Positions 25,501 through 38,885 of a stretch of 64,000 bases of DNA are shown piece after piece. Under the pieces are notes generated by a model. The model was not told where the DNA came from. It saw only the letters and a list, made by a program, of their open reading frames with translations, and did not search any database. The position numbers and the translations under genes are program-made. Numbering within the stretch: position 1 is the stretch's first letter; the number at the start of each line of letters is the position of its first letter. This DNA is from Paramoeba atlantica (lineage: Eukaryota > Discosea), in contig CDRNVI010000177.1 of the NCBI GenBank assembly GCA_977017575.1, positions 124,001 to 188,000 on the forward strand. The letters run 5' to 3'.

Positions 25501-28500
25501 GACATAATTAAGAAATTGAAATTACAAAAAAATAATATGAAAAAAATGAAATAAAAAATAAATCAAATACATCAACCAAAAACAATTAAGAAATTTTATT
25601 GAACCAACTTAAAAAATATCACAGATCTGAAAAATAAGTTCTAAAAATATCAAAGAATCAGAAAATAAATTAAAAAATTGCATTCAATATGGAGACATAA
25701 TTAAGAAATTGAAATTACAAAAAATTAATGTGAAAAAAAGAAAATAAAAAATAAATCAAATACATCAATTCAAAACAATTAAGAAATTTTATTGAACCAA
25801 CTTAAAAAATATCATAGATCTGAAAAATAAGTTCTAAAAATATCAGAAAATCAGAAAATAAATTAAGGAATTGCATTCAATATGGAGACATAATTAAGAA
25901 ATTGAAATTACAAAAAAATAATATGAAAAAAATGAAATAAAAAATAAATCAAATACATCAACCAAAAACAATTAAGAAATTTTATTGAACCAACTTAAAA
26001 AATATCACAGATCTGAAAAATAAGTTCTAAAAATATCAAAGAATCAGAAAATAAATTAAAAAATTGCATTCAATATGGAGACATAATTAAGAAATTGAAA
26101 TTACAAAAAATTAATGTGAAAAAAAGAAAATAAAAAATAAATCAAATACATCAATTCAAAACAATTAAGAAATTTTATTGAACCAACTTAAAAAATATCA
26201 TAGATCTGAAAAATAAGTTCTAAAAATATCAGAAAATCAGAAAATAAATTAAGGAATTGCATTCAATATGGAGACATAATTAAGAAATTGAAATTACAAA
26301 AAAATAATATGAAAAAAATGAAATAAAAAATAAATCAAATACATCAACCAAAAACAATTAAGAAATTTTATTGAACCAACTTAAAAAATATCACAGATCT
26401 GAAAAATAAGTTCTAAAAATATCAAAGAATCAGAAAATAAATTAAAAAATTGCATTCAATATGGAGACATAATTAAGAAATTGAAATTACAAAAAATTAA
26501 TGTGAAAAAAAGAAAATAAAAAATAAATCAAATACATCAATTCAAAACAATTAAGAAATTTTATTGAACCAACTTAAAAAATATCATAGATCTGAAAAAT
26601 AAGTTCTAAAAATATCAGAAAATCAGAAAATAAATTAAGGAATTGCATTCAATATGGAGACATAATTAAGAAATTGAAATTACAAAAAAATAATATGAAA
26701 AAAATGAAATAAAAAATAAATCAAATACATCAACCAAAAACAATTAAGAAATTTTATTGAACCAACTTAAAAAATATCACAGATCTGAAAAATAAGTTCT
26801 AAAAATATCAAAGAATCAGAAAATAAATTAAAAAATTGCATTCAATATGGAGACATAATTAAGAAATTGAAATTACAAAAAATTAATGTGAAAAAAAGAA
26901 AATAAAAAATAAATCAAATACATCAATTCAAAACAATTAAGAAATTTTATTGAACCAACTTAAAAAATATCATAGATCTGAAAAATAAGTTCTAAAAATA
27001 TCAGAAAATCAGAAAATAAATTAAGGAATTGCATTCAATATGGAGACATAATTAAGAAATTGAAATTACAAAAAAATAATATGAAAAAAATGAAATAAAA
27101 AATAAATCAAATACATCAACCAAAAACAATTAAGAAATTTTATTGAACCAACTTAAAAAATATCACAGATCTGAAAAATAAGTTCTAAAAATATCAAAGA
27201 ATCAGAAAATAAATTAAAAAATTGCATTCAATATGGAGACATAATTAAGAAATTGAAATTACAAAAAATTAATGTGAAAAAAAGAAAATAAAAAATAAAT
27301 CAAATACATCAATTCAAAACAATTAAGAAATTTTATTGAACCAACTTAAAAAATATCATAGATCTGAAAAATAAGTTCTAAAAATATCAGAAAATCAGAA
27401 AATAAATTAAGGAATTGCATTCAATATGGAGACATAATTAAGAAATTGAAATTACAAAAAAATAATATGAAAAAAATGAAATAAAAAATAAATCAAATAC
27501 ATCAACCAAAAACAATTAAGAAATTTTATTGAACCAACTTAAAAAATATCACAGATCTGAAAAATAAGTTCTAAAAATATCAAAGAATCAGAAAATAAAT
27601 TAAAAAATTGCATTCAATATGGAGACATAATTAAGAAATTGAAATTACAAAAAATTAATGTGAAAAAAAGAAAATAAAAAATAAATCAAATACATCAATT
27701 CAAAACAATTAAGAAATTTTATTGAACCAACTTAAAAAATATCATAGATCTGAAAAATAAGTTCTAAAAATATCAGAAAATCAGAAAATAAATTAAGGAA
27801 TTGCATTCAATATGGAGACATAATTAAGAAATTGAAATTACAAAAAAATAATATGAAAAAAATGAAATAAAAAATAAATCAAATACATCAACCAAAAACA
27901 ATTAAGAAATTTTATTGAACCAACTTAAAAAATATCACAGATCTGAAAAATAAGTTCTAAAAATATCAAAGAATCAGAAAATAAATTAAAAAATTGCATT
28001 CAATATGGAGACATAATTAAGAAATTGAAATTACAAAAAATTAATGTGAAAAAAAGAAAATAAAAAATAAATCAAATACATCAATTCAAAACAATTAAGA
28101 AATTTTATTGAACCAACTTAAAAAATATCATAGATCTGAAAAATAAGTTCTAAAAATATCAGAAAATCAGAAAATAAATTAAGGAATTGCATTCAATATG
28201 GAGACATAATTAAGAAATTGAAATTACAAAAAAATAATATGAAAAAAATGAAATAAAAAATAAATCAAATACATCAACCAAAAACAATTAAGAAATTTTA
28301 TTGAACCAACTTAAAAAATATCACAGATCTGAAAAATAAGTTCTAAAAATATCAAAGAATCAGAAAATAAATTAAAAAATTGCATTCAATATGGAGACAT
28401 AATTAAGAAATTGAAATTACAAAAAATTAATGTGAAAAAAAGAAAATAAAAAATAAATCAAATACATCAATTCAAAACAATTAAGAAATTTTATTGAACC

Positions 28501-31500
28501 AACTTAAAAAATATCATAGATCTGAAAAATAAGTTCTAAAAATATCAGAAAATCAGAAAATAAATTAAGGAATTGCATTCAATATGGAGACATAATTAAG
28601 AAATTGAAATTACAAAAAAATAATATGAAAAAAATGAAATAAAAAATAAATCAAATACATCAACCAAAAACAATTAAGAAATTTTATTGAACCAACTTAA
28701 AAAATATCACAGATCTGAAAAATAAGTTCTAAAAATATCAAAGAATCAGAAAATAAATTAAAAAATTGCATTCAATATGGAGACATAATTAAGAAATTGA
28801 AATTACAAAAAATTAATGTGAAAAAAAGAAAATAAAAAATAAATCAAATACATCAATTCAAAACAATTAAGAAATTTTATTGAACCAACTTAAAAAATAT
28901 CATAGATCTGAAAAATAAGTTCTAAAAATATCAGAAAATCAGAAAATAAATTAAGGAATTGCATTCAATATGGAGACATAATTAAGAAATTGAAATTACA
29001 AAAAAATAATATGAAAAAAATGAAATAAAAAATAAATCAAATACATCAACCAAAAACAATTAAGAAATTTTATTGAACCAACTTAAAAAATATCACAGAT
29101 CTGAAAAATAAGTTCTAAAAATATCAAAGAATCAGAAAATAAATTAAAAAATTGCATTCAATATGGAGACATAATTAAGAAATTGAAATTACAAAAAATT
29201 AATGTGAAAAAAAGAAAATAAAAAATAAATCAAATACATCAATTCAAAACAATTAAGAAATTTTATTGAACCAACTTAAAAAATATCATAGATCTGAAAA
29301 ATAAGTTCTAAAAATATCAGAAAATCAGAAAATAAATTAAGGAATTGCATTCAATATGGAGACATAATTAAGAAATTGAAATTACAAAAAAATAATATGA
29401 AAAAAATGAAATAAAAAATAAATCAAATACATCAACCAAAAACAATTAAGAAATTTTATTGAACCAACTTAAAAAATATCACAGATCTGAAAAATAAGTT
29501 CTAAAAATATCAAAGAATCAGAAAATAAATTAAAAAATTGCATTCAATATGGAGACATAATTAAGAAATTGAAATTACAAAAAATTAATGTGAAAAAAAG
29601 AAAATAAAAAATAAATCAAATACATCAATTCAAAACAATTAAGAAATTTTATTGAACCAACTTAAAAAATATCATAGATCTGAAAAATAAGTTCTAAAAA
29701 TATCAGAAAATCAGAAAATAAATTAAGGAATTGCATTCAATATGGAGACATAATTAAGAAATTGAAATTACAAAAAAATAATATGAAAAAAATGAAATAA
29801 AAAATAAATCAAATACATCAACCAAAAACAATTAAGAAATTTTATTGAACCAACTTAAAAAATATCACAGATCTGAAAAATAAGTTCTAAAAATATCAAA
29901 GAATCAGAAAATAAATTAAAAAATTGCATTCAATATGGAGACATAATTAAGAAATTGAAATTACAAAAAATTAATGTGAAAAAAAGAAAATAAAAAATAA
30001 ATCAAATACATCAATTCAAAACAATTAAGAAATTTTATTGAACCAACTTAAAAAATATCATAGATCTGAAAAATAAGTTCTAAAAATATCAGAAAATCAG
30101 AAAATAAATTAAGGAATTGCATTCAATATGGAGACATAATTAAGAAATTGAAATTACAAAAAAATAATATGAAAAAAATGAAATAAAAAATAAATCAAAT
30201 ACATCAACCAAAAACAATTAAGAAATTTTATTGAACCAACTTAAAAAATATCACAGATCTGAAAAATAAGTTCTAAAAATATCAAAGAATCAGAAAATAA
30301 ATTAAAAAATTGCATTCAATATGGAGACATAATTAAGAAATTGAAATTACAAAAAATTAATGTGAAAAAAAGAAAATAAAAAATAAATCAAATACATCAA
30401 TTCAAAACAATTAAGAAATTTTATTGAACCAACTTAAAAAATATCATAGATCTGAAAAATAAGTTCTAAAAATATCAGAAAATCAGAAAATAAATTAAGG
30501 AATTGCATTCAATATGGAGACATAATTAAGAAATTGAAATTACAAAAAAATAATATGAAAAAAATGAAATAAAAAATAAATCAAATACATCAACCAAAAA
30601 CAATTAAGAAATTTTATTGAACCAACTTAAAAAATATCACAGATCTGAAAAATAAGTTCTAAAAATATCAAAGAATCAGAAAATAAATTAAAAAATTGCA
30701 TTCAATATGGAGACATAATTAAGAAATTGAAATTACAAAAAATTAATGTGAAAAAAAGAAAATAAAAAATAAATCAAATACATCAATTCAAAACAATTAA
30801 GAAATTTTATTGAACCAACTTAAAAAATATCATAGATCTGAAAAATAAGTTCTAAAAATATCAGAAAATCAGAAAATAAATTAAGGAATTGCATTCAATA
30901 TGGAGACATAATTAAGAAATTGAAATTACAAAAAAATAATATGAAAAAAATGAAATAAAAAATAAATCAAATACATCAACCAAAAACAATTAAGAAATTT
31001 TATTGAACCAACTTAAAAAATATCACAGATCTGAAAAATAAGTTCTAAAAATATCAAAGAATCAGAAAATAAATTAAAAAATTGCATTCAATATGGAGAC
31101 ATAATTAAGAAATTGAAATTACAAAAAATTAATGTGAAAAAAAGAAAATAAAAAATAAATCAAATACATCAATTCAAAACAATTAAGAAATTTTATTGAA
31201 CCAACTTAAAAAATATCATAGATCTGAAAAATAAGTTCTAAAAATATCAGAAAATCAGAAAATAAATTAAGGAATTGCATTCAATATGGAGACATAATTA
31301 AGAAATTGAAATTACAAAAAAATAATATGAAAAAAATGAAATAAAAAATAAATCAAATACATCAACCAAAAACAATTAAGAAATTTTATTGAACCAACTT
31401 AAAAAATATCACAGATCTGAAAAATAAGTTCTAAAAATATCAAAGAATCAGAAAATAAATTAAAAAATTGCATTCAATATGGAGACATAATTAAGAAATT

Positions 31501-32760
31501 GAAATTACAAAAAATTAATGTGAAAAAAAGAAAATAAAAAATAAATCAAATACATCAATTCAAAACAATTAAGAAATTTTATTGAACCAACTTAAAAAAT
31601 ATCATAGATCTGAAAAATAAGTTCTAAAAATATCAGAAAATCAGAAAATAAATTAAGGAATTGCATTCAATATGGAGACATAATTAAGAAATTGAAATTA
31701 CAAAAAAATAATATGAAAAAAATGAAATAAAAAATAAATCAAATACATCAACCAAAAACAATTAAGAAATTTTATTGAACCAACTTAAAAAATATCACAG
31801 ATCTGAAAAATAAGTTCTAAAAATATCAAAGAATCAGAAAATAAATTAAAAAATTGCATTCAATATGGAGACATAATTAAGAAATTGAAATTACAAAAAA
31901 TTAATGTGAAAAAAAGAAAATAAAAAATAAATCAAATACATCAATTCAAAACAATTAAGAAATTTTATTGAACCAACTTAAAAAATATCATAGATCTGAA
32001 AAATAAGTTCTAAAAATATCAGAAAATCAGAAAATAAATTAAGGAATTGCATTCAATATGGAGACATAATTAAGAAATTGAAATTACAAAAAAATAATAT
32101 GAAAAAAATGAAATAAAAAATAAATCAAATACATCAACCAAAAACAATTAAGAAATTTTATTGAACCAACTTAAAAAATATCACAGATCTGAAAAATAAG
32201 TTCTAAAAATATCAAAGAATCAGAAAATAAATTAAAAAATTGCATTCAATATGGAGACATAATTAAGAAATTGAAATTACAAAAAATTAATGTGAAAAAA
32301 AGAAAATAAAAAATAAATCAAATACATCAATTCAAAACAATTAAGAAATTTTATTGAACCAACTTAAAAAATATCATAGATCTGAAAAATAAGTTCTAAA
32401 AATATCAGAAAATCAGAAAATAAATTAAGGAATTGCATTCAATATGGAGACATAATTAAGAAATTGAAATTACAAAAAAATAATATGAAAAAAATGAAAT
32501 AAAAAATAAATCAAATACATCAACCAAAAACAATTAAGAAATTTTATTGAACCAACTTAAAAAATATCACAGATCTGAAAAATAAGTTCTAAAAATATCA
32601 AAGAATCAGAAAATAAATTAAAAAATTGCATTCAATATGGAGACATAATTAAGAAATTGAAATTACAAAAAATTAATGTGAAAAAAAGAAAATAAAAAAT
32701 AAATCAAATACATCAATTCAAAACAATTAAGAAATTTTATTGAACCAACTTAAAAAATAT
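13559..32760. repeat. 386-bp dimeric satellite array, about 50 copies
   Basis: A continuous tandem array of a 386-base unit made of two 193-base monomers, A and B. The landmark ATGAAAAAAATGAAAT of monomer A begins at 13571, 13957, 14343 and 14729, and so on to 32099 and 32485. That is exactly 49 intervals of 386 with no phase slip. A and B differ at about 12 of 193 positions (CATCAACC against CATCAATT, TCACAGATCTG against TCATAGATCTG, TTAAAAAATTGC against TTAAGGAATTGC). All dimers I compared are identical. The unit is AT-rich, has stops in all frames and carries AGATCT once per monomer. This is the pattern of a homogenised higher-order satellite. A centromeric or heterochromatic role is inference only. 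Confidence 0.97.
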
Positions 32761-32880
32761 TTTTAAAATGAAAAATAAATTTAAAACATCTCATAAAATT
32801 AAAAAATAAATTAAAACATTCTATTCAATATGGAAACATAATTAAGAAATTGAAATTATAAAAAAATTAATATTAAAAAA
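32761..32880. repeat. Diverged terminal satellite monomer
   Basis: The last B monomer is intact to AAAAAATAT at 32760, then turns into a diverged version. It still carries TTCAATATGGAAACATAATT and AAGAAATTGAAATTA but has lost the GATCTG region. Only the right edge shows such decay. Confidence 0.85.
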
Positions 32881-34540
32881 ATCACTTTTAATAATTTCTT
32901 ATTCATTCTTTATTTCAAATGTTCAAGTGGAAGAAGGCAAACAACTCCCCACAAATATTTCCTAATAGTATAAGTCTTGATAACAAGTCAAACTATTGTA
33001 TGAATAAACTAAAAACTGATTTGAGTGGAGAGATGTGAGGTGGTGGTGGATAAAATTATGTTGTGCTGTTCAGACCTGAAATTTTTCAGAATGCCCATAC
33101 TTGTTTAATGAAGTTAGTGCAAGTTTTCCAAGTTGATACAGAAAGTGTGAAAAAGAGTGAATATTTTTCACTCTTGTTAGAGCCTTCATCAATAAATCAG
33201 ATCCACCACCACAATCAAGACTATCATCATCAACAACCTGTTCAACTCAAGAAGACAGGTTTTTGATTAGAGCCTTTCAAAAAGCTTCTTCAACAAAATC
33301 ACATTTATGAGCATGGCAACCAAGAATCTGAAGGATTTTTCCAGTTATTTAACTCAATTCTCTAACTGCTGCTGGGTTTGAAGAAGTATGATCCCCCATC
33401 ACAGATTTAAAGGAAGAGAGGCTCAAAGAATTTGAAAAAGATTGGATTTTAGGAAATTTCTTTGCCAGATTTTAAAAACTATTTAAAAGAGAAAAAATAT
33501 CCTTTGCAATTGACAGGGCATCATGATCAACTGTTTTTCAAATACTTAAATTAACATGCCTACCTTTGCCCTAGATCCCAACAAAAAGAAAATTTTGTCC
33601 TTGTAATGAACTTCCATCATGAGAGAGAGTTGAGGATTTTCATTCTTAGACTCATAGTAGTGCTTCTAATTTTGATTAGATGCTGCCTTCACAACAAATC
33701 TGTTGGATTGTGGTTGGTGATGGAAGAGTAGGGTCTTTTTTCAAAAAAATTCAGAAAAATTCTTAAATTGCAGGAGAAATATTTCTCTGGACCATATCAA
33801 AGGAAGAAAGAGAATTGCAATCCACCAGCACCAAGCTCCTCCTCTTCTTCTTTTCCTTTTTCATCATTCTCCTCATCCTCCTCAGTCTTCTTTGCAAGCA
33901 AGGAGGTCATGAAATGAAATTTCCTCAGGAAGATCAATCAAATGATGAACTTTTATCAACAAAAAGATCAAAATTATCCAACACTTTGATGTGTGGTGGG
34001 TGGTGAATAAAATAACCACAAGCAGGTTGGCTTTCCTTGTTTCAATCATGACCACTTCATAAACCACCAGAAAATTCCTCACCACTTCCACAAAAGCAGA
34101 TTGCCCAACTTTATCAAAGAATTTAGGGGCCAATAAAGAAAAACAACCATTTTCATCCAAAACAAAATGTTCAACAACAATTCACAATTTTTGGTGTTTC
34201 AATCACTGGTTCTAAGAGGTGAGTCCTTCTCTAATAATTTTTCAATCTAAAGCCTTTTCTAATTGTCTTCACCATTTCTCCTCAAACAAGGAAGGAACAG
34301 CAATGAATGGTCCAGCATAAGTCATTGCTTTGTGGTCTGGTCCTTGATAATATTTACACTCAGCCTGCACTACTTTCAAGAATCACTTCTTTATAGGTTT
34401 CATAAGCCTTTTTTTCAAAAAAAAAAAAGATCAGTTTCAAGAAGAGGGTCTTTGAATTCAAAATCCAAAAGAATTTTGGGGATTGAAAGAAATACCTGCC
34501 TTAATCAGAGTTGTACAACAATTTTTTAGGCAATTTCAAG
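32881..34540. other. Unidentified decayed coding-like sequence
   Basis: No intact gene. On the minus strand 33882-34160 gives a 92-codon frame containing FFDKVGQSAFVEVVRNFLVV, and 33560-33730 gives broken text such as VVKAASN and MMEVHYKDKIFFLLG. These look like remnants of a protein or transposon I do not recognise. The plus-strand frame at 33063-33266 has a His-rich end from a CATCATCAA repeat and is not convincing. Confidence 0.35.
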
Positions 34541-34629
34541 GGCCAGGACAATTCAACTCCAAAACAAAAAAATAAAAAAAGAAAAAAGTCTTTGTCATGG
34601 TGCTACCTGCACAACTTTGGGCATGTTTG

Positions 34630-35400
34630 CACTCTAGAAAGAGAGAAAGAGTGGTGGTGAGAAAGGGAGAAAGGAGAGACAAAAGAAAAACAAAGAATTC
34701 AAAAATCCCAAAAGAGAGAAGAAGAATGAAAGAGAAAGAAAAGAAAAACAAAAACAAAGTGAAAAAGACAAAAAGACAAAAAAAAAAAAGGAGGGGGGGG
34801 AGGAAAGGAAAAAAAAAAGAGATTTCAAAAGAAAAAGAAAAGAAAAAAAGAGGAAAAAAAAAGACTTTTTCCCCCTTGAAAAACAACAAACAACAAACCA
34901 CAAACCAACCACACCACCAATCACTTCCCACTTCATCCAAATCAATACCCACTCTCCCCTCTTCCTCTCAAACCCCACCTTCAAAAGCTCTGCTCCCCAC
35001 CCCTGATGTAACAAAAGATTTTCGAGATTGCCATGGCCATGCCTCTTGATCCTGGGCACCCTCAAACCAGATAGCACAGAAAACTTTCAGTTCCCAAAAC
35101 TTCACTCGGAAAAGAGTCGCAGCCAAGAAGGAGAGCAAGAGAAAGAAAAAGAAGGAAAAAAAGAAGAGGTCAGAGAAAGAGAAAAGGAAGGAAAAAGACA
35201 AAGAGAACCCCAAAAAAGCGAGAGCAGGAGCAGAAACAACGAAGAAAGAGAGAAAAGAAAGGAAGAGAATGAAAAGAAAAAGAAAATAGAGGAGGAAAAA
35301 AAACAGGAAGGAAAAAGAATGGAAAAAAAGAGGAAGAAAGAGAAAAATCAGAAAAAGAAAAGAATGAAAGAAACAGAAAAGAAAGAGAAAAAGAACTAAA
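34630..35400. repeat. Purine-rich tract
   Basis: GAAA and AGAG runs dominate 34630-34870 and 35120-35395, separated by about 250 bases of ACC-rich sequence. The long Lys/Arg/Glu frames on the plus strand and Phe/Leu frames on the minus strand result from this composition. The central 34880-35110 part may be the start of the retroelement's 5' region, which shares its C-rich style. Confidence 0.7.
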
Positions 35401-35577
35401 TTGAATGGACAATCCTCAGGCCCAGAAGACAACTTCACATCCTCCAAAATTCCTTGGCAATTGCTCATACCAAAGATGCAGAGGCCAACACCAAAAAGTA
35501 ATAGTCTCCTGATGCGAGAAGTGCCTCCTTACATTTTGCTCCTTTTCCCACCACAGGAAGTCACAAACTCTCTGTCA

Positions 35578-35735
35578 CCCTCTTCCTCCCCCCCCCACCC
35601 CAACCTCTCCCATCCCTAACCTCCCCTCCCTGCTCTCCCTCCAATCCCCCCTCCCACCCTCCCTCCCCAATTCCCTCCCACCCTCCCTCCCCACTTCCCT
35701 CCCCCCCTCCCTCCCCCACTCCCTATCCCTCTCTG
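35578..35735. repeat. CCCTCCC minisatellite
   Basis: Irregular repeats of CCCTCCCTCCCCA-type units cover about 160 bases. The complementary strand has many GGG runs and could form G-quadruplex. It lies just upstream of the MYND-like finger of the retroelement. Confidence 0.85.
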
Positions 35736-35786
35736 CATCTCAATCTTAATCCTGATCTCAATCCCTCCAGCACCCCTCCCCCTTCA

Positions 35787-36283
35787 TGTAACAACCCTGA
35801 ATGCAATGGTAAAGCAGAAGTTGGCTCCCACATCTCCTGTAACCACTGTCAAATGCATTATTGTTCAACACAATGCCACAACAGCACAGAAAACCATCCC
35901 ATCACCCCTTTTCCTCCTCCCCCATCTCACCCCTCACCTCACACACCTCTCCACCCTCCTTCCCATCCACCTCATTTGCCCCCCCCCCAAGCCCACCTCA
36001 CCACCTCCCTTCCCACACCCCCTCTCACTCCCCTCTCGCTCCCCCTCCCCAACTTTCCCACTGCCCTTCTTCTCATGGCCCACCTTCTTTTCAACAAACT
36101 CCTCCCTCCCTCTCCCTTATCCTTGAACTCTTCGAAAATGGCTCCTTTGAAGATATAGTCTTAACTGTCCCCCACTTCAGAAACTTGGATCACGCAAGAA
36201 CAAGCTCCCTCCAAACATGCAGAGCTCGTGACCTCCTTGGACTTGGAATCAACCACTTCTTTGGTGGCCAACAGAAAAACTAA
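35787..36283 (+). pseudogene. Retroelement N-terminus with MYND-like finger
   Basis: The frame starting before 35787 encodes CNNPEC, then CNHC, then YCSTQC and a downstream His. This is the C-x4-C, C-x2-C, YC-x3-C, H spacing of a MYND-type zinc finger. A proline-rich linker follows. The reading then shifts by one frame to ILELFENGSFEDIVLTVPHF and ends at 36283. The finger probably binds protein or nucleic acid, but no target can be read from the sequence. Confidence 0.6.
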
Positions 36284-37001
36284 GACCTTACTCCCATTCT
36301 CTCCTCAGATTTCAAAAATGCTCAACAAACAAAGCAAGATGAGATATCGTCCCCCTTCTCTCGAATCACAAGTAGCACAGGGAGAATAGCCTTTCTCCTA
36401 CAGTTCTGGCAACACTGGAAACCTGCACCACAGCCTCCTGAAATCTCGCTCACAAATGTCAAAGACAACTTCTTTTTCATCTGTGGGGATGGATCTGTTG
36501 CTACCAACCCAAATGGATGGTGCATTGGAAGCTCATCACTCTGTGTTGTTCGTGAGAACAAGGAAATTGTCCACTCTCTCATCCATTCTCCCAAGCCCTG
36601 AAAACCATATTAACTGGAGAAACCGCAAGAACAACTCTTTGGCAGATAGGATCACAAGTTTAGCAGTACACAGAGGATGCCCTGACAACACCTGGAGAAT
36701 CACACCCATCCTCGACCCAGACCCACAACACATCCAACAACTCTTCTTCAATCATGGGCACTCTACAACCCTTCCTCATGGAAGCAAAGAAGAGGCTGCA
36801 ATGAACTTCATCCTCTCTCTTGAAGGAGACTCCTTCTCAAAACACATCCCCCTCCGCTACATGGACTCAGTACCACTCTGCCTTCGTGATACAGTCATCA
36901 AAACTTTTTGTGCTGTATGACACCTCTTTCATAAGATACCCCAACTCCTGATCCTCCTCCCAAAATGGATCTTTGGCTGCCTTAGAAGGGGTACTCGAGG
37001 A

Positions 37002-38885
37002 ATGAAAGAAGTGAAATCTCAATGCACCATGGTGCGAAATTTTGAGTGGGAGAGACTCCACAAAAAACTTGAGGGCGAGCTCAGCAAACTCAAGCAAAAG
37101 AGGAGGCAGAAGTCCACCAAGAAAACCAAGGCAGACCAGATTATTGAAGAGGTCAGAAAAGGACATCTCTCCAAAGCTGCAAGGAAGCTTCAATCCAAGA
37201 GTGGATTCAGGGATCTCTCAGTCCCAGAAAATCGTGAAACTGTGAAGAACCTCTACCCAAGATCTGAGCAGGTGTGGACTCCACCAGATCAAGCCGAAAT
37301 TCCTGACTGGAAACCAGCAATCCTTGAACAAGATGAGTTTCAGTCCTTTGACTCACTTGATCTGGCCCTTTGGAGACTTCCAAAAGGCGGCACACCAGGG
37401 CTCTCAGGAATGTCTTATGAGTTTGTCACACTCCTATGCACAGACCAAGAACTCTGCTCAACCCTCAAAGAATTGACTGTCTTAATCACCAACCAAAAAC
37501 TCAATGAAACCATACACAACATCATGGCAACCTCTCTCTTCATTCCTCTGGCAAAAGGGGACAAAGGGATCCGTCCAATTGGTGTTGCTGAAGTTCTCAA
37601 GAGGTGGGCAGCAATTGCACTTGTTCTTGAAGTCCAACACGAGGGAATTCCTGAGAAATTGTCCCATCAGTATGGTGTATGCTTGCCAAGTGGTGCAAAA
37701 ATGGTCCACAAAGCAATATCACAGCCTATCTCCACCTCCACCCACAACATTCTGCCACAGAACTGGACATTGTTAATGCCTTCAATTCCATCTCAAGAAA
37801 AACCATCTTTGAGAGCACAGTCCAGCTGGCCCCTGTATTACTTCCATACCTCTACACCTTCTATTCTTCAGCAACACCCCTCACTCTCTCATGACCAGAA
37901 CCACACCCTCACCATGGAGGAGGGTGTCCAGCAAGGAGATCCCCTTGGGACAATTTTCTTTTGTCTGGGATTTCATGGAATCCTCAATCCAATCTTTCAG
38001 AAGGTTGATGCTCCACCGAATGCACTTCTTCTTCTCCTCTTTGTCGATGATATATTTGTTTGTGGGAGCCCAGTTGCCATTGCAGAAATCACCACTCAGA
38101 TCCAGAGTGTCCTCCCAAATGCCAACCTCAAACTTGGCACAGAAAGGGGCAAAATGGTCTGTTTCTCTCCTGAAGCGCCCAGGAGCAATGACCTCAAAAA
38201 TCTTGGCATTGGGAAGGTGGAAGTAATCACAGTTCTAGGGTCACCCATCGGGCTGAACACTCAAATTTCCAAGTGGCTTCACACCCTTGCTCAAGAATAC
38301 CAACAAGCATCACAAGACCACTGTTTAATAATGTTCTCCAACCCCCATGAAAGTCTCGAGCTTTTTGTCAAAACCATCACACCCAAACTAACATACATCT
38401 GTCACACAACACCTCTCTCTTTAACCCCTTTCCAAGACTTCATCAAGCAAACCACTACAACAAACATCAATTACCTCCTCAACCCCCTCCAAGTCCCCCA
38501 CCTGCATCCAAACAAAGAACTCCATCTCTCTCGAGTAGAAGCTGCAGGCCTTCCAAAGTCAAAAGGTGGTGGTGGCTTGAGCTACTCTCAGAACACCCAC
38601 CAAGCAGCCTTCCTTGGCTCCTGGATCTCAGTCTACCGATCCTGCTCTGAGTTCAAACCTGAACTTATCAACCTCTTTGAAGACTTTTGGAAGAGTGACT
38701 CACCCCAGCGCCAGGCTCTCCACCAAGCATATGACCATTTTGAAAGCTTCATCTTGAGTGAGTGGAAACTGCCAAGTGGTACCTCTGTCCATGAGCTCCT
38801 AACTCGATTGACAGAGCCACCATCTGACTCAATGGACACTGGAGAAAACTACAAACCACAGAAAGAAGAAGTTCACCTCCTGTGA
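37002..38885 (+). pseudogene. Retroelement reverse transcriptase, frame-shifted
   Basis: A 627-codon open frame contains GIRPIGVAEVLKRW (RT finger), EEGVQQGDPLGTIFF (motif B region, about 37918) and LFVDDIFVCG (motif C; the two Asp codons are 38046-38051). Motif A is missing from this frame: LDIVNAFNSISRK lies in another frame at about 37763-37800 (Asp codon 37766). So about 60 residues of the apparently open product, from roughly 37690 to 37890, are nonsense between two compensating indels. Upstream, the same frame continues through a TGA at 36918 into KTFCAV. The enzyme as encoded lacks its catalytic triad. Confidence 0.85.

Noticed and set aside
13559..32760. CRISPR-like regular repeat array
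   Set aside because: The repeats are contiguous with no unique spacers, the unit is 386 bases, and the context is eukaryotic. It is a satellite.
34597..35399. Lys/Arg/Glu-rich open frames as basic proteins
   Set aside because: They follow from GAAA/AGAG composition, overlap other long low-complexity frames on both strands, and lack any domain.
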